NCBI RefSeq assembly: GCF_004010155.1 | Contig: NZ_RRYH01000011.1 | Coordinates: forward strand, 46,824 to 110,823 | Reading direction: 5' to 3' | DNA length: 64,000 nucleotides | DNA from: Solirhodobacter olei | GTDB taxonomy: Bacteria; Pseudomonadota; Alphaproteobacteria; Rhodobacterales; Rhodobacteraceae | Part shown: one piece after another, positions 26,964 to 35,820 of the stretch | How the letters are laid out: the number at the start of each line of letters is the position of its first letter | Position numbering within the stretch: position 1 is the first letter of the stretch | Program-made: the position numbers and the translations under genes | Notes under the pieces: model-generated | What the model saw: the letters and a program-made list of their open reading frames with translations, nothing else | Databases searched by the model: none | What the model was told of the DNA's origin: nothing

Positions 26964-28136
26964 CTACCGGCGGTCGGCCGAGAAGAGGTAGGCGGCGAGC
27001 GCGAGGGCCAGCAGCACGGCGAAGAAGAGGAAGATCGCGGAATAGGGCGCCGCCGCGGGCGGACCGGCGAAACCTGTGTGAAGCCAGCCCGTCACCACCT
27101 GCAGAAACCCGGTGCCGCCGATGCTTACTAGCGTCAGCAGGGTCACGCCGCGGCCGACGAGATGGCTGGGAAAGAAGGCGCGCCCATGGGTCATCACCGC
27201 CGGGTAGGAGGACCCGACGAAACCCAGCGCAGCAAGCCAGCCCGCCACCCACCAGAGCCCGCCGCCGGGGCTGAACCCGAGGACGAGGAGACAGACGAGC
27301 GCCAGGACGTTGCCGCCGAAGACCCCCCATTTGCGCGAGCCGAGCAGCCGGTCGAGCGGGCCATAGGCGAAGTTGCCCGCGACCATGGCGAGGCCCATGA
27401 TGAAGCTGATCAACCCGATCCCGGCGGCGTCGAGGTGGTAGACATCGGCCATCAGCGGGCCGACCCAGAGGCCGCGGATGTCGCCCACCGGCGCGTAGCC
27501 CGCCACCATCATCGGCGCGATCAGCCAGAGCGATGGCTCTCGGAAGAGACCCCAGATAGTGCCCTTGGTCTCGCCATGCGGCACGGGGGCAGGGTTCCTG
27601 ACATAGCGGAGAAGCGCCGCCGCGACGAGGAGGGTGACGAGGCCGACGGCGCCGACGGTGGGACGCCAGCCGAAGGCGGCGACGGCCCAGGCGAGCGGCA
27701 GGGTGCCGGCGATGTTGCCCAGGTTCCCGATTCCGATCGAAAGACCCGCGAGCGTGCCGAACATCACCGGCGGAAACTCCCGCGCGTAGATGAAATAGGC
27801 GGCGACAAGAACCGGCGCGCAGCCGAGCCCGATCAGCACCATGGAAAGCGTGATCGCCCCCGGACCCTGCGCCAGCGCGAAAAGAAACGTTCCGCCCCCG
27901 GCGCAGAGTCCGAGCGGCACCGCCGCCGTCAGCCTTGGCCCGATCCGGTCGAGTGCCCAGCCGACCGGAAGCTGCGCCAGCGCGAAGGCCACGAACCACA
28001 GGCCCGAGGCGCGGGCGAGCGACTCCGGCGAGGCGCCGATGTCGTGGGCGAGATAGGGCGTCATCACCGCGAGGAAGGCGCGGTAGAACTGGCTGAGCAC
28101 ATAGCCCAGGATCAGGAACACCACGCCTGCCGTCAT
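26964..28136 (-). CDS. MFS transporter
   Basis: Major facilitator superfamily carrier (390 aa) with about 12 hydrophobic segments. The N-terminus is FLILGYVLSQFYRAFLAVMTPYL and the loop 2-3 signature is LPVGWALDRIGPRL. Start ATG 28136 is preceded by a GGAGG-like sequence. It sits 59 bases upstream of the glycosyltransferase gene on the same strand and could be co-transcribed with it. Closest in feel to nitrate/cyanate- or anion-type MFS members, but the substrate is not readable. Confidence 0.85.
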   Translation of the reverse strand: MTAGVVFLILGYVLSQFYRAFLAVMTPYLAHDIGASPESLARASGLWFVAFALAQLPVGWALDRIGPRLTAAVPLGLCAGGGTFLFALAQGPGAITLSMVLIGLGCAPVLVAAYFIYAREFPPVMFGTLAGLSIGIGNLGNIAGTLPLAWAVAAFGWRPTVGAVGLVTLLVAAALLRYVRNPAPVPHGETKGTIWGLFREPSLWLIAPMMVAGYAPVGDIRGLWVGPLMADVYHLDAAGIGLISFIMGLAMVAGNFAYGPLDRLLGSRKWGVFGGNVLALVCLLVLGFSPGGGLWWVAGWLAALGFVGSSYPAVMTHGRAFFPSHLVGRGVTLLTLVSIGGTGFLQVVTGWLHTGFAGPPAAAPYSAIFLFFAVLLALALAAYLFSADRR

Positions 28137-28217
28137 CCGCCCCTCCGCGATTTCGCCGCACTCTGGCCGAGCGCCGGGAAAGGGGCAAGGCGGCTTCCGG
28201 CCGGGCGCATGGGGGCC

Positions 28218-29768
28218 TTACTCCGGCCGGGCGGCGACTTCGGCCCGGCGGCGCTCCACGAAGGCCGCGATCCGCTCCTCCGCCTCGGCGCCGTGGTCGG
28301 GCTGGTGGTAGTCGGCCAGCACGCGCTGCCAGATGCCGGTCGCGCGCTCGGTGGAGGTCTGGGCGCCGGCATCGGACCAGCTGCCGAAGTTCGAAAGATC
28401 GGCGACGAGGGGTTCGTAGAAGGCGCGGTCGTAGCGTTCCATCGTAAGGGCGGCGCCGAAGAAATGGCCGCCCGGCGCAACCTCCGCCAGGGCGTCGGCG
28501 GCGAGGGCGGCTGGGTCGTCCTCGACCGGGGTACAGAGCTCGGCGAGGCGCTGGAGGGCCTCCACGTCGTTGATGAACTTCTCGTAGCCGAAGCTGAGCC
28601 CGCCCTCCTGCCAGCCGGCGGCGTGGATGGTGATGGTGGCATTGGCCATGAGCGCGCCCCAGAGGCTCATCATCGTCTCCATCGCGCCCTGCATGTCGGC
28701 CACGTTGGAGGAGGCGCCGGAGGCGGAGCGCCAGGGCAGGCCGATGTGGCGGGCAAGCTGGCCGGAGCCGATCTGCATCTTCACATGTTCCGGCGTGCCG
28801 AAGGCGGGGGCGCCCGATCGCATATCGACGTTCGAGGAAAACCCGCCGTAGCTGACCGGCGCGCCGGGGGCGGCGAGCTGGGACAGCGTGATGCCGGCCA
28901 GCGCCTCGGCATGTTGCAGCACGAGCGCGCCGGCGAGCGTCACCGGGGCCATAGCGCCGGCGAGGCAGAAGGGCGTGATGATCGACATCTGCCCGGCGCG
29001 GGCGAAGTCGATGATCCCCTCTGCCATGTTGGTATCGACCTGGCGGGGAGAGTTGGTGTTGATCACCGTGACCGTCCAGGAGGCGGCGCGGAACGCGGCT
29101 TCGTCGAGGTTCAGGCCGAGGCGGATCATGTCGAAGCAGTCCTGCACCGCCCGCCTGCCGCGCGAGCCGGTGGACATGATCTTGCGGCCGAGGCGGAGCT
29201 GGGCGCTCTGCACTGCGAGATGGCGCTGCGGGACCGGGATGTCCTGCGCCTCGACCCCGGCGCCCATCTTGTGGATCACGTCGAAGCTCGACTGCAGCTT
29301 TATCAGCTCCTGATAGTCGTCGAGCGTGCCCGGGCGGCGGCCGCGGGCGAGGTCGGTCACGTTCGGGCAGCCCGCGCCGCCCATGAACAGAAGCGTTCCA
29401 TCCTCGTAGGTCTGCGAGAAGGCCGGGTCCGGGGCGGCGAGCGGGATGGAGCGGGGGGCGGTGGCGAGGGCGGCGGTGACGATCTCGCGCCCGATGCGGA
29501 CCATCTGGCTGTCCTCGTCGACCGTGGCACCGGCGGCGCGGAAGAGCGCGCGGGCCTCGGGCAGAAGGAACTTGATGCCGAGGTCTTCGAGGAGCCCCAG
29601 CGCCGCCTCGTGCAGGGCTGCCACCGCGTCGTCGGAAAACACGCGCTGCGGCGCGAAGGGGTGGCGGAGGTGGCGGTAGTCCACCACGCGGGCCGAGGGG
29701 CGCGGCCCCGATGCGTGGCGGCGGCGGCCGCCCTGTCTTGCGTGTTCGCCTCGTCTTGCCTGGTCCAT
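28218..29768 (-). CDS. Trimethylamine methyltransferase (MttB)-like protein
   Basis: 516 aa member of the MttB/COG5598 superfamily, whose members move methyl groups from quaternary or tertiary amines to a corrinoid protein. Typical stretches are LGIKFLLPEARALFRAAGA, FMGGAGCPNVTDLARGRRPG and INTNSPRQVDTNMAEGI. The reading frame has no internal amber codon, so this is a non-pyrrolysine member like the glycine-betaine methyltransferases. Start ATG 29768 follows GGGAGGA. No corrinoid protein or activating protein is adjacent, so the substrate and partner are unknown. It is divergent from the LysR gene at 29912. Confidence 0.87.
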   Translation of the reverse strand: MDQARRGEHARQGGRRRHASGPRPSARVVDYRHLRHPFAPQRVFSDDAVAALHEAALGLLEDLGIKFLLPEARALFRAAGATVDEDSQMVRIGREIVTAALATAPRSIPLAAPDPAFSQTYEDGTLLFMGGAGCPNVTDLARGRRPGTLDDYQELIKLQSSFDVIHKMGAGVEAQDIPVPQRHLAVQSAQLRLGRKIMSTGSRGRRAVQDCFDMIRLGLNLDEAAFRAASWTVTVINTNSPRQVDTNMAEGIIDFARAGQMSIITPFCLAGAMAPVTLAGALVLQHAEALAGITLSQLAAPGAPVSYGGFSSNVDMRSGAPAFGTPEHVKMQIGSGQLARHIGLPWRSASGASSNVADMQGAMETMMSLWGALMANATITIHAAGWQEGGLSFGYEKFINDVEALQRLAELCTPVEDDPAALAADALAEVAPGGHFFGAALTMERYDRAFYEPLVADLSNFGSWSDAGAQTSTERATGIWQRVLADYHQPDHGAEAEERIAAFVERRRAEVAARPE

Positions 29769-29911
29769 TTCATTCCTCCCGGAGGGCAATATGCCCCGGG
29801 CGGGGCGCGGGGCAATGTGCCGTCTCCGTCAGGACCGGTCGCATTCGGGCGGCGGAGGGCGCTTTCGCCCTGCCCTGCCCCGGTCTAGTCTCGCGCCCCA
29901 GAGAGGTGGCG

Positions 29912-30793
29912 ATGATCGACAAGCTGGAAATGTTCCTGGCGCTGGCGCGCGAACGCCATTTCGGCCGCGCGGCGGAGGCTTGCGGGGTGACGCAGCCGAC
30001 GCTTTCGGTGGCAATCCGGCAGCTGGAGGAGCAGCTTGGCGTGATGCTGGTCTGGCGCGGCTCGCGCTATGGCGGGCTGACGCCGGAGGGGCAGCGGGTT
30101 CTGGAATGGGCGCGCAAGATCGTCTCGGACAGCCGCACGATGCGCGAGGAGATGCGGGCGGCGCGGCAGGGGCTTTCGGGCCGGATCCGGCTGGGCGTGA
30201 TCCCGACGGCGCTGACGGTCGCCTCGCAGCTGACGATGGCCTTTGCCAAGCGGCATCCGAACGTGCGCTTCACGATCCTGTCGCGAAGCTCCATCGAGAT
30301 CCTCGACATGGTCGAGAACCTCGAGATCGACGCGGGCGTGACCTATCTGGACAACGAACCCCTGGGCCATGTGACCACCCAGCCGCTTTACCGCGAACGC
30401 TACACGCTGGTCTGCGCGCCGGGGCATATCCTGTTCGAGCGGCACGAGGTGAACTGGGCGGAGGTCGGCGTCTCGGCCCTTTGCCTGCTGACGCCGGACA
30501 TGCAGAACCGGCGGATCATCGACCAGCAGCTTGCCGCTGCCGGGGTGACGGCGGGGCCGGTGGTCGAATCGAACTCCACGGTGGCGATTATCGCACATGT
30601 GATGAGCGGCAACTGGGCGACGATCCTGCCCACCAAGCTGGCCGAATTCCACGCGCGTGGGAAGAAACTGCGGATGATCCCGATCCGGGAACCGGACGTG
30701 GAGCATATCGTAGGCCTGATCGCGCCGCATCGAGAGCCCCACACGCCGGTTTTGGCCGCGCTGATGCAGGAAGCCGGTGGGATATCGGAGTGA
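29912..30793 (+). CDS. LysR-family regulator, probable activator of the fds operon
   Basis: LysR-type transcriptional regulator (293 aa). The N-terminal winged helix-turn-helix is MFLALARERHFGRAAEACGV then TQPTLSVAIRQLEEQLG; the effector domain begins about residue 90 (IRLGVIPTALTVA). It lies directly upstream of and co-directional with fdsGBA, and a LysR-type palindrome lies in the 102-base gap. LysR proteins called FdsR regulate similar operons elsewhere, so formate-linked control is likely but inferred. Start ATG 29912 follows GAGAGG. It is divergent from the MttB-like gene, which it could also control. Confidence 0.85.
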   Translation: MIDKLEMFLALARERHFGRAAEACGVTQPTLSVAIRQLEEQLGVMLVWRGSRYGGLTPEGQRVLEWARKIVSDSRTMREEMRAARQGLSGRIRLGVIPTALTVASQLTMAFAKRHPNVRFTILSRSSIEILDMVENLEIDAGVTYLDNEPLGHVTTQPLYRERYTLVCAPGHILFERHEVNWAEVGVSALCLLTPDMQNRRIIDQQLAAAGVTAGPVVESNSTVAIIAHVMSGNWATILPTKLAEFHARGKKLRMIPIREPDVEHIVGLIAPHREPHTPVLAALMQEAGGISE

Positions 30794-30802
30794 GCGCCGT
30801 TT

Positions 30803-30819
30803 GATAGACAATGTCTATC
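30803..30819. promoter_or_regulatory. LysR-type operator upstream of fdsG
   Basis: Perfect 7-bp inverted repeat GATAGAC-AAT-GTCTATC. It contains TAGACAATGTCTA, which fits the LysR T-N11-A rule, and ATAG-N7-CTAT. It lies 77 bases before the fdsG start, between the LysR gene and the operon, the expected place for an activator site. The binding protein is inferred from proximity. Confidence 0.6.
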
Positions 30820-30895
30820 GATTAACGGGAATTCGATATTGAACCCTTGGGCAACTGCGCGCAAAACGCGGCCAGGGCACGAAAAGGAGGCCAGC

Positions 30896-31363
30896 ATGGC
30901 GCCGGAAGCGGTTGCGCAGCGCACGGAAGAGATCGTGGGGGAACATGCAGGCCTCGAGGGCCCGCTGCTGCCGATCCTGCACGCGGTTCAGGACGCCTTC
31001 GGCTATGTGCCGCAGGAGGCGCTGCCGAAGATCGCGGAGAAACTGAACATCACGCGTGCCGAGGTGCATGGCGTCGTCTCCTTCTACCACGATTTCCGCG
31101 ATGCCCCCGCCGGTCGGCACGTCGTGAAGCTCTGCCGGGCCGAGGCCTGCCAGGCGCAGGGCGCGGAAGAGACTGCCGCCCATGCCAAGGCGCGGCTGGG
31201 CGTGGGCTTCCACGGAACGACCCCGAACGGCAACGTGACGCTGGAGCCGGTGTTCTGCCTGGGCCTCTGTGCCTGCGGGCCGGCGGCGATGGTGGATGGC
31301 AAGGTGGTGGGCCGCGTGGATGCCGCGCGGCTTGATGAAATTCTGGCGGAGATGGGCGCATGA
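30896..31363 (+). CDS. fdsG: Formate dehydrogenase gamma subunit (NuoE-like)
   Basis: [2Fe-2S] electron-transfer subunit (155 aa) of the soluble NAD-dependent formate dehydrogenase. It passes electrons near the FMN of FdsB, as NuoE does in complex I. Four ligand cysteines are visible: Cys80 and Cys85 (CRAEAC) and Cys121 and Cys125 (CLGLC). The helical N-terminus LLPILHAVQDAFGYVP is typical. The start at 30896 is fixed by AGGAGG six bases upstream; a longer frame begins at 30839 but lacks this. The stop overlaps the fdsB start by four bases. Confidence 0.96.
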   Translation: MAPEAVAQRTEEIVGEHAGLEGPLLPILHAVQDAFGYVPQEALPKIAEKLNITRAEVHGVVSFYHDFRDAPAGRHVVKLCRAEACQAQGAEETAAHAKARLGVGFHGTTPNGNVTLEPVFCLGLCACGPAAMVDGKVVGRVDAARLDEILAEMGA

Positions 31364-32892
31364 AGATCTACGTTCCCCGCGACGCCGCAGCAAAAGCGCT
31401 TGGTGCCGATGCCGTGGCCGAGGCCGTGGCGCGCGAGGCCAAGGCCCGCGGCCAGGACGTGACACTGGTCCGCAACGGCAGCCGCGGCATGATCTGGCTG
31501 GAGCCGCTTCTGGAGGTCGAGACCGACAAGGGCCGCGTGGCCTTCGGCCCGGTCGCAGCCTCTGACGTGCCCGCGCTGTTCGAGGCGGGCTTCGGGGCCC
31601 ACCCCCTCGCCCTCGGCCCGACCGAGGAGATCGACTGGATGAAAGGCCAGACCCGGATGACCTTCGCCCGCGTGGGCGTGGTCGATCCGGTCTCGCTGAG
31701 CGATTACGAGGCGCATGGCGGGCTGAAGGGCCTGCGCCGGGCGCTGGGGATGTCCTCGGCCGAGATCGTGGGCGAGGTGAAGGAAAGCGGGCTGCGCGGA
31801 CGCGGCGGCGCGGGCTTCCCGACCGGCATCAAGTGGGACACGGTCGCCAAGGCCGCGGCGGATCAGAAATACATCGTCTGCAATGCCGATGAGGGCGACA
31901 GCGCGACCTTCGCAGACCGCATGCTGATGGAGGGCGACCCCTTCACCCTGATCGAGGGCATGGCCATCGCCGGGATCGGCGTGGGGGCGACGCGCGGATA
32001 TGTGTATATCCGTTCGGAATACCCCGAGGCGATCGAGGTGATGGAAGCAGCGATTGCGGCGGCCCGCGAGGCGGGCGTGCTGGGGGACGATGTCCTCGGG
32101 TCCGGCCGGGCCTTCGACATGTGGGTGAGGACCGGCGCGGGCGCCTATGTCTGCGGCGAGGAGACCTCGCTTCTGAATTCGCTGGAAGGCAAGCGCGGCG
32201 TGGTCAGGGCGAAGCCGCCGCTGCCGGCGCTGGAGGGGTTCCTGGGCAAGCCGACGGTGGTCAACAACGTCATCTCGCTCGCCACTATCCCGGTGATCTT
32301 CGAAAAGGGCGCTGCCGCTTACAAGGACCTCGGGCTTGGCCGCTCGCGGGGGACGGTGACGCTACAGATCGCCGGCAACGTGAAGCGCGGCGGGCTTTAC
32401 GAGACCGGCTTTGGCCTGACGCTGGGCCAGATCGTGGACGAGATCGCGGGCGGCACCCGCTCCGGCCGGCCCGTCAAGGCGGTGCAGGTGGGCGGGCCGC
32501 TGGGCGCCTATTTCCCGCGCGATCTGTTCGACACGCCCTTCGGCTACGAGGAATTCGCGGGAAAGGAAGGCCTGATTGGCCATGCCGGGCTGAGCGTCTT
32601 CGACGACAGCGTCGACATGATGCACATGGCCCGCTTCGCCATGGAGTTCTGCGCCATCGAGAGCTGCGGGAAATGTACCCCCTGCCGGATCGGCGCGGTC
32701 CGGGGCGTCGAGACGGTTGACCGGATCGCCGCGGGCGATACCTCTGCCATAGGGATCCTGACCGATCTCTGCCACACGATGAAGCTGGGCTCGCTCTGCG
32801 CGCTCGGGGGGTTCACCCCCTATCCCGTGATGAGCGCACTGACCCACTTCCCCGACGATTTCCGCCCCGCCCAGAGGGAGGCCGCAGAATGA
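31360..32892 (+). CDS. fdsB: Formate dehydrogenase beta subunit (NuoF-like diaphorase)
   Basis: FMN- and NAD-binding subunit (510 aa) that reduces NAD+ with electrons from formate. The N-terminal ~120 residues form a thioredoxin-like extension typical of FdsB. RGRGGAGFPTGIKW is the nucleotide/FMN glycine loop, followed by CNADEGDSATFADR. The C-terminal ESCGKCTPCRIG plus a later Cys (LCALGGF) bind a [4Fe-4S] cluster as in NuoF. It overlaps fdsG and fdsA by four bases each, indicating coupled translation and fixed stoichiometry. Confidence 0.97.
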   Translation: MKIYVPRDAAAKALGADAVAEAVAREAKARGQDVTLVRNGSRGMIWLEPLLEVETDKGRVAFGPVAASDVPALFEAGFGAHPLALGPTEEIDWMKGQTRMTFARVGVVDPVSLSDYEAHGGLKGLRRALGMSSAEIVGEVKESGLRGRGGAGFPTGIKWDTVAKAAADQKYIVCNADEGDSATFADRMLMEGDPFTLIEGMAIAGIGVGATRGYVYIRSEYPEAIEVMEAAIAAAREAGVLGDDVLGSGRAFDMWVRTGAGAYVCGEETSLLNSLEGKRGVVRAKPPLPALEGFLGKPTVVNNVISLATIPVIFEKGAAAYKDLGLGRSRGTVTLQIAGNVKRGGLYETGFGLTLGQIVDEIAGGTRSGRPVKAVQVGGPLGAYFPRDLFDTPFGYEEFAGKEGLIGHAGLSVFDDSVDMMHMARFAMEFCAIESCGKCTPCRIGAVRGVETVDRIAAGDTSAIGILTDLCHTMKLGSLCALGGFTPYPVMSALTHFPDDFRPAQREAAE

Positions 32893-35819
32893 AAGACTTC
32901 ATGGACTTCATCATCCCGGATGCCGATTACGGTACGCCGGCCTCCAAGTCGAAGGAGCCGGTGACGCTGATCGTCGACGGCTTCGAGGTGACGGTGCCCG
33001 CTGGCACTTCGGTCATGCGGGCCGCCAAGGAAGCCGGGATCACGGTTCCGAAGCTGTGCGCCACGGATTCGATGGACGCCTTCGGCTCCTGCCGGCTGTG
33101 CCTGGTGGAGATCGAGGGCCGGGCCGGAACGCCGGCCTCCTGCACCACGCCGGTGGCACCGGGGATGGTCGTGCGCACCCAGACCGACCAGCTGAAGCGG
33201 CTGCGGCGCGGGGTGATGGAACTTTACATCTCCGACCACCCGCTGGACTGCCTGACCTGCTCGGCCAACGGCGATTGTGAGCTGCAGGACATGGCCGGCG
33301 CCGTGGGCCTGCGCGACATGCGCTACGAGGCGGGCGCCAACCACTATGACCGCGGCAACGGTACGCTCGCCTTCGGCGATGCGCGGGCACGGGGCCGGGC
33401 GGGCGACGACCACGGCAACCCGGACTGGCATCCGAAGGACGAGTCGAACCCCTATTTCACCTTCGATCCGTCGAAATGCATCGTCTGCTCGCGCTGCGTG
33501 CGGGCCTGCGAGGAGGTGCAGGGCACCTTCGCGCTGACGATCCAGGGCCGCGGCTGGGACAGCATCGTGTCGGCAGGCATGGCCGGTGATGATTTCCTCG
33601 GCTCGGAATGCGTGAGCTGCGGGGCCTGCGTGCAGGCCTGCCCGACCGCGACGCTGCAGGAGAAGTCGGTCATCGAGATCGGCACGCCGGAGCGTTCGGT
33701 CATCACCACCTGCGCCTATTGCGGCGTCGGCTGTTCCTTCAAGGCCGAGATGCGCGGCGACGAGCTGGTGCGCATGGTGCCCTGGAAGGACGGCAAGGCG
33801 AACCGCGGCCATAGCTGCGTGAAGGGCCGCTTCGCCTGGGGCTATGCCCAGCACCAGGACCGGATCCTGAAACCCATGATCCGCGACACCATCGACGAGC
33901 CCTGGCGCGAGGTGAGCTGGGACGAGGCGCTGAGCTTCGCCTCCGGCCGGCTGAAGGCGCTGCAGGCCTCGCACGGGCGGGATTCGATCGGGGTTATTAC
34001 CTCGTCGCGCTGCTCGAACGAAGAGACCTTCCTTGTCCAGAAGCTGGCGCGGGCTGTCTTCGGCAACAACAACACCGACACCTGCGCCCGGGTCTGCCAT
34101 TCGCCGACCGGATATGGCCTGGGTCAGACTTTCGGCACCTCGGCCGGTACCCAGGACTTCGATTCGGTCGAGGAGGCCGACGTGGTCCTGATCATCGGCG
34201 CCAACCCGACCGACGGGCACCCGGTCTTCGCCTCGCGGCTGAAGAAGCGCTTGCGGCAGGGCGCCAAGCTGATCATCGTCGACCCGCGGCGGATCGATCT
34301 TGTGAAGACCCCGCACGTGAAGGCGTCCCACCACCTGCAGCTGAAGCCCGGCACCAACGTCGCCGTGGTGACCTCGCTCGCTCATGTGATCGTGACCGAG
34401 AAGATTTACGACGAGGCCTTCATCCGCGAACGCTGCGACTGGGACGAGTTCCAGGATTATGCCGAATTCGTCTCTGATCCGCGCCACGCGCCGGAGGCGA
34501 CCGAGGCCAACACCGGGGTTCCCGCGGCCGAGCTGCGCGCCGCGGCCCGACTTTATGCCAAGGGCGGCAACGCGGCGATCTACTACGGGCTTGGCGTGAC
34601 CGAGCACTCACAGGGTTCGACCGCCGTGATCGGGATCGCCAACCTCGCCATGCTGACCGGCAACATCGGCCGGCCGGGCGTGGGGGTGAACCCGCTCCGC
34701 GGCCAGAACAACGTGCAGGGCAGCTGCGACATGGGCAGCTTCCCGCATGAGCTGCCGGGCTACCGCCATCTCAAGAACGACGACGTGCGCGACATCTTCG
34801 AGAAGGCCTGGGGTGTCACGCTGAACCCCGAGCCAGGGCTTCGGATCCCCAACATGATCGATGCCGCCGTCGACGGCACGTTCAAGGGCATCTACATCCA
34901 GGGCGAGGACATCCTGCAGTCCGACCCGGACACCAAGCATATCGCCGCGGGCCTGCGTGCGATGGATTGTGTCATCGTCCACGACCTGTTCCTGAACGAG
35001 ACCGCGAATTACGCGCATGTCTTCCTGCCCGGCTCCACCTTCCTGGAGAAGGACGGGACCTTCACCAACGCCGAGCGCCGCATCAACCTGGTCCGCCGGG
35101 TGATGGCGCCGAAGAACGGCTACGAGGATTGGGAGGTGACGCAGATGCTCGCCAACGCCATGGGCGCGGGCTGGCATTACACCCACCCGAGCCAGGTGAT
35201 GGACGAGATCGCGGCGACCACGCCGGGCTTTGCGGGCGTGAGCTTCGACCGGATCGCCGAAATGGGATCGGTGCAATGGCCCTGCAACGACAGTGCGCCG
35301 GAAGGCACGCCGATCATGCATGTGGGCGGCTTCGTGCGCGGCAAGGGCAAGTTCATCCGCACCGAATACGTGGCCACCGACGAGAAGACCGGGCCGCGCT
35401 TCCCGCTGCTGCTGACCACCGGGCGGATTCTGACGCAATACAACGTCGGCGCGCAGACACGCCGGACGGCGAACACCGCCTGGCATCCGGAGGACCTGCT
35501 TGAGATCCACCCGCATGACGCCGAGAACCGCGGCATCAAGGACGGCGACTTCGTCCGCCTCGCCAGCCGGTCGGGGGAAACGACGCTGCGGGCGCGGATC
35601 ACCGACCGGGTCTCTCCCGGCGTGGTCTACACCACATTCCACCACCCGGCGACGCAGGCCAATGTCGTGACCACCGACTTCTCGGACTGGGCGACGAACT
35701 GCCCGGAATACAAGGTGACGGCGGTGCAGGTCGCGCCCTCGAACGGGCCCACGGGCTGGCAGGAGGATTACGCCGCGCAGACCGAGCTGGCCCGCCGCAT
35801 CCTGCCCGCGGCGGAGTGA
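32889..35819 (+). CDS. fdsA: Formate dehydrogenase alpha subunit (molybdenum bis-MGD catalytic subunit)
   Basis: Catalytic subunit (976 aa) oxidising formate to CO2. From the N-terminus: a NuoG-like [2Fe-2S] ferredoxin domain (CATDSMDAFGSCRLCLVE); a His/Cys cluster region (HPLDCLTCSANGDCELQD); two [4Fe-4S] motifs (CIVCSRCVRAC and CVSCGACVQACP); and the DMSO-reductase-type catalytic domain opening with CAYCGVGCSFK and HSCVKGRF. Cys403 in CARVCHSP is the expected Mo ligand, so this is a cysteine and not a selenocysteine enzyme. The C-terminal domain binds the pterin. An ATGA overlap links it to fdsB. Confidence 0.98.
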   Translation: MKDFMDFIIPDADYGTPASKSKEPVTLIVDGFEVTVPAGTSVMRAAKEAGITVPKLCATDSMDAFGSCRLCLVEIEGRAGTPASCTTPVAPGMVVRTQTDQLKRLRRGVMELYISDHPLDCLTCSANGDCELQDMAGAVGLRDMRYEAGANHYDRGNGTLAFGDARARGRAGDDHGNPDWHPKDESNPYFTFDPSKCIVCSRCVRACEEVQGTFALTIQGRGWDSIVSAGMAGDDFLGSECVSCGACVQACPTATLQEKSVIEIGTPERSVITTCAYCGVGCSFKAEMRGDELVRMVPWKDGKANRGHSCVKGRFAWGYAQHQDRILKPMIRDTIDEPWREVSWDEALSFASGRLKALQASHGRDSIGVITSSRCSNEETFLVQKLARAVFGNNNTDTCARVCHSPTGYGLGQTFGTSAGTQDFDSVEEADVVLIIGANPTDGHPVFASRLKKRLRQGAKLIIVDPRRIDLVKTPHVKASHHLQLKPGTNVAVVTSLAHVIVTEKIYDEAFIRERCDWDEFQDYAEFVSDPRHAPEATEANTGVPAAELRAAARLYAKGGNAAIYYGLGVTEHSQGSTAVIGIANLAMLTGNIGRPGVGVNPLRGQNNVQGSCDMGSFPHELPGYRHLKNDDVRDIFEKAWGVTLNPEPGLRIPNMIDAAVDGTFKGIYIQGEDILQSDPDTKHIAAGLRAMDCVIVHDLFLNETANYAHVFLPGSTFLEKDGTFTNAERRINLVRRVMAPKNGYEDWEVTQMLANAMGAGWHYTHPSQVMDEIAATTPGFAGVSFDRIAEMGSVQWPCNDSAPEGTPIMHVGGFVRGKGKFIRTEYVATDEKTGPRFPLLLTTGRILTQYNVGAQTRRTANTAWHPEDLLEIHPHDAENRGIKDGDFVRLASRSGETTLRARITDRVSPGVVYTTFHHPATQANVVTTDFSDWATNCPEYKVTAVQVAPSNGPTGWQEDYAAQTELARRILPAAE

Positions 35820-35820
35820 G

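Noticed and set aside
25867..28188. One 773-codon frame spanning the MFS gene and the glycosyltransferase
   Set aside because: Residues before the ATG at 26904 are Arg/Gly-rich and antisense-phase to the MFS gene. The glycosyltransferase homology begins at 26904.
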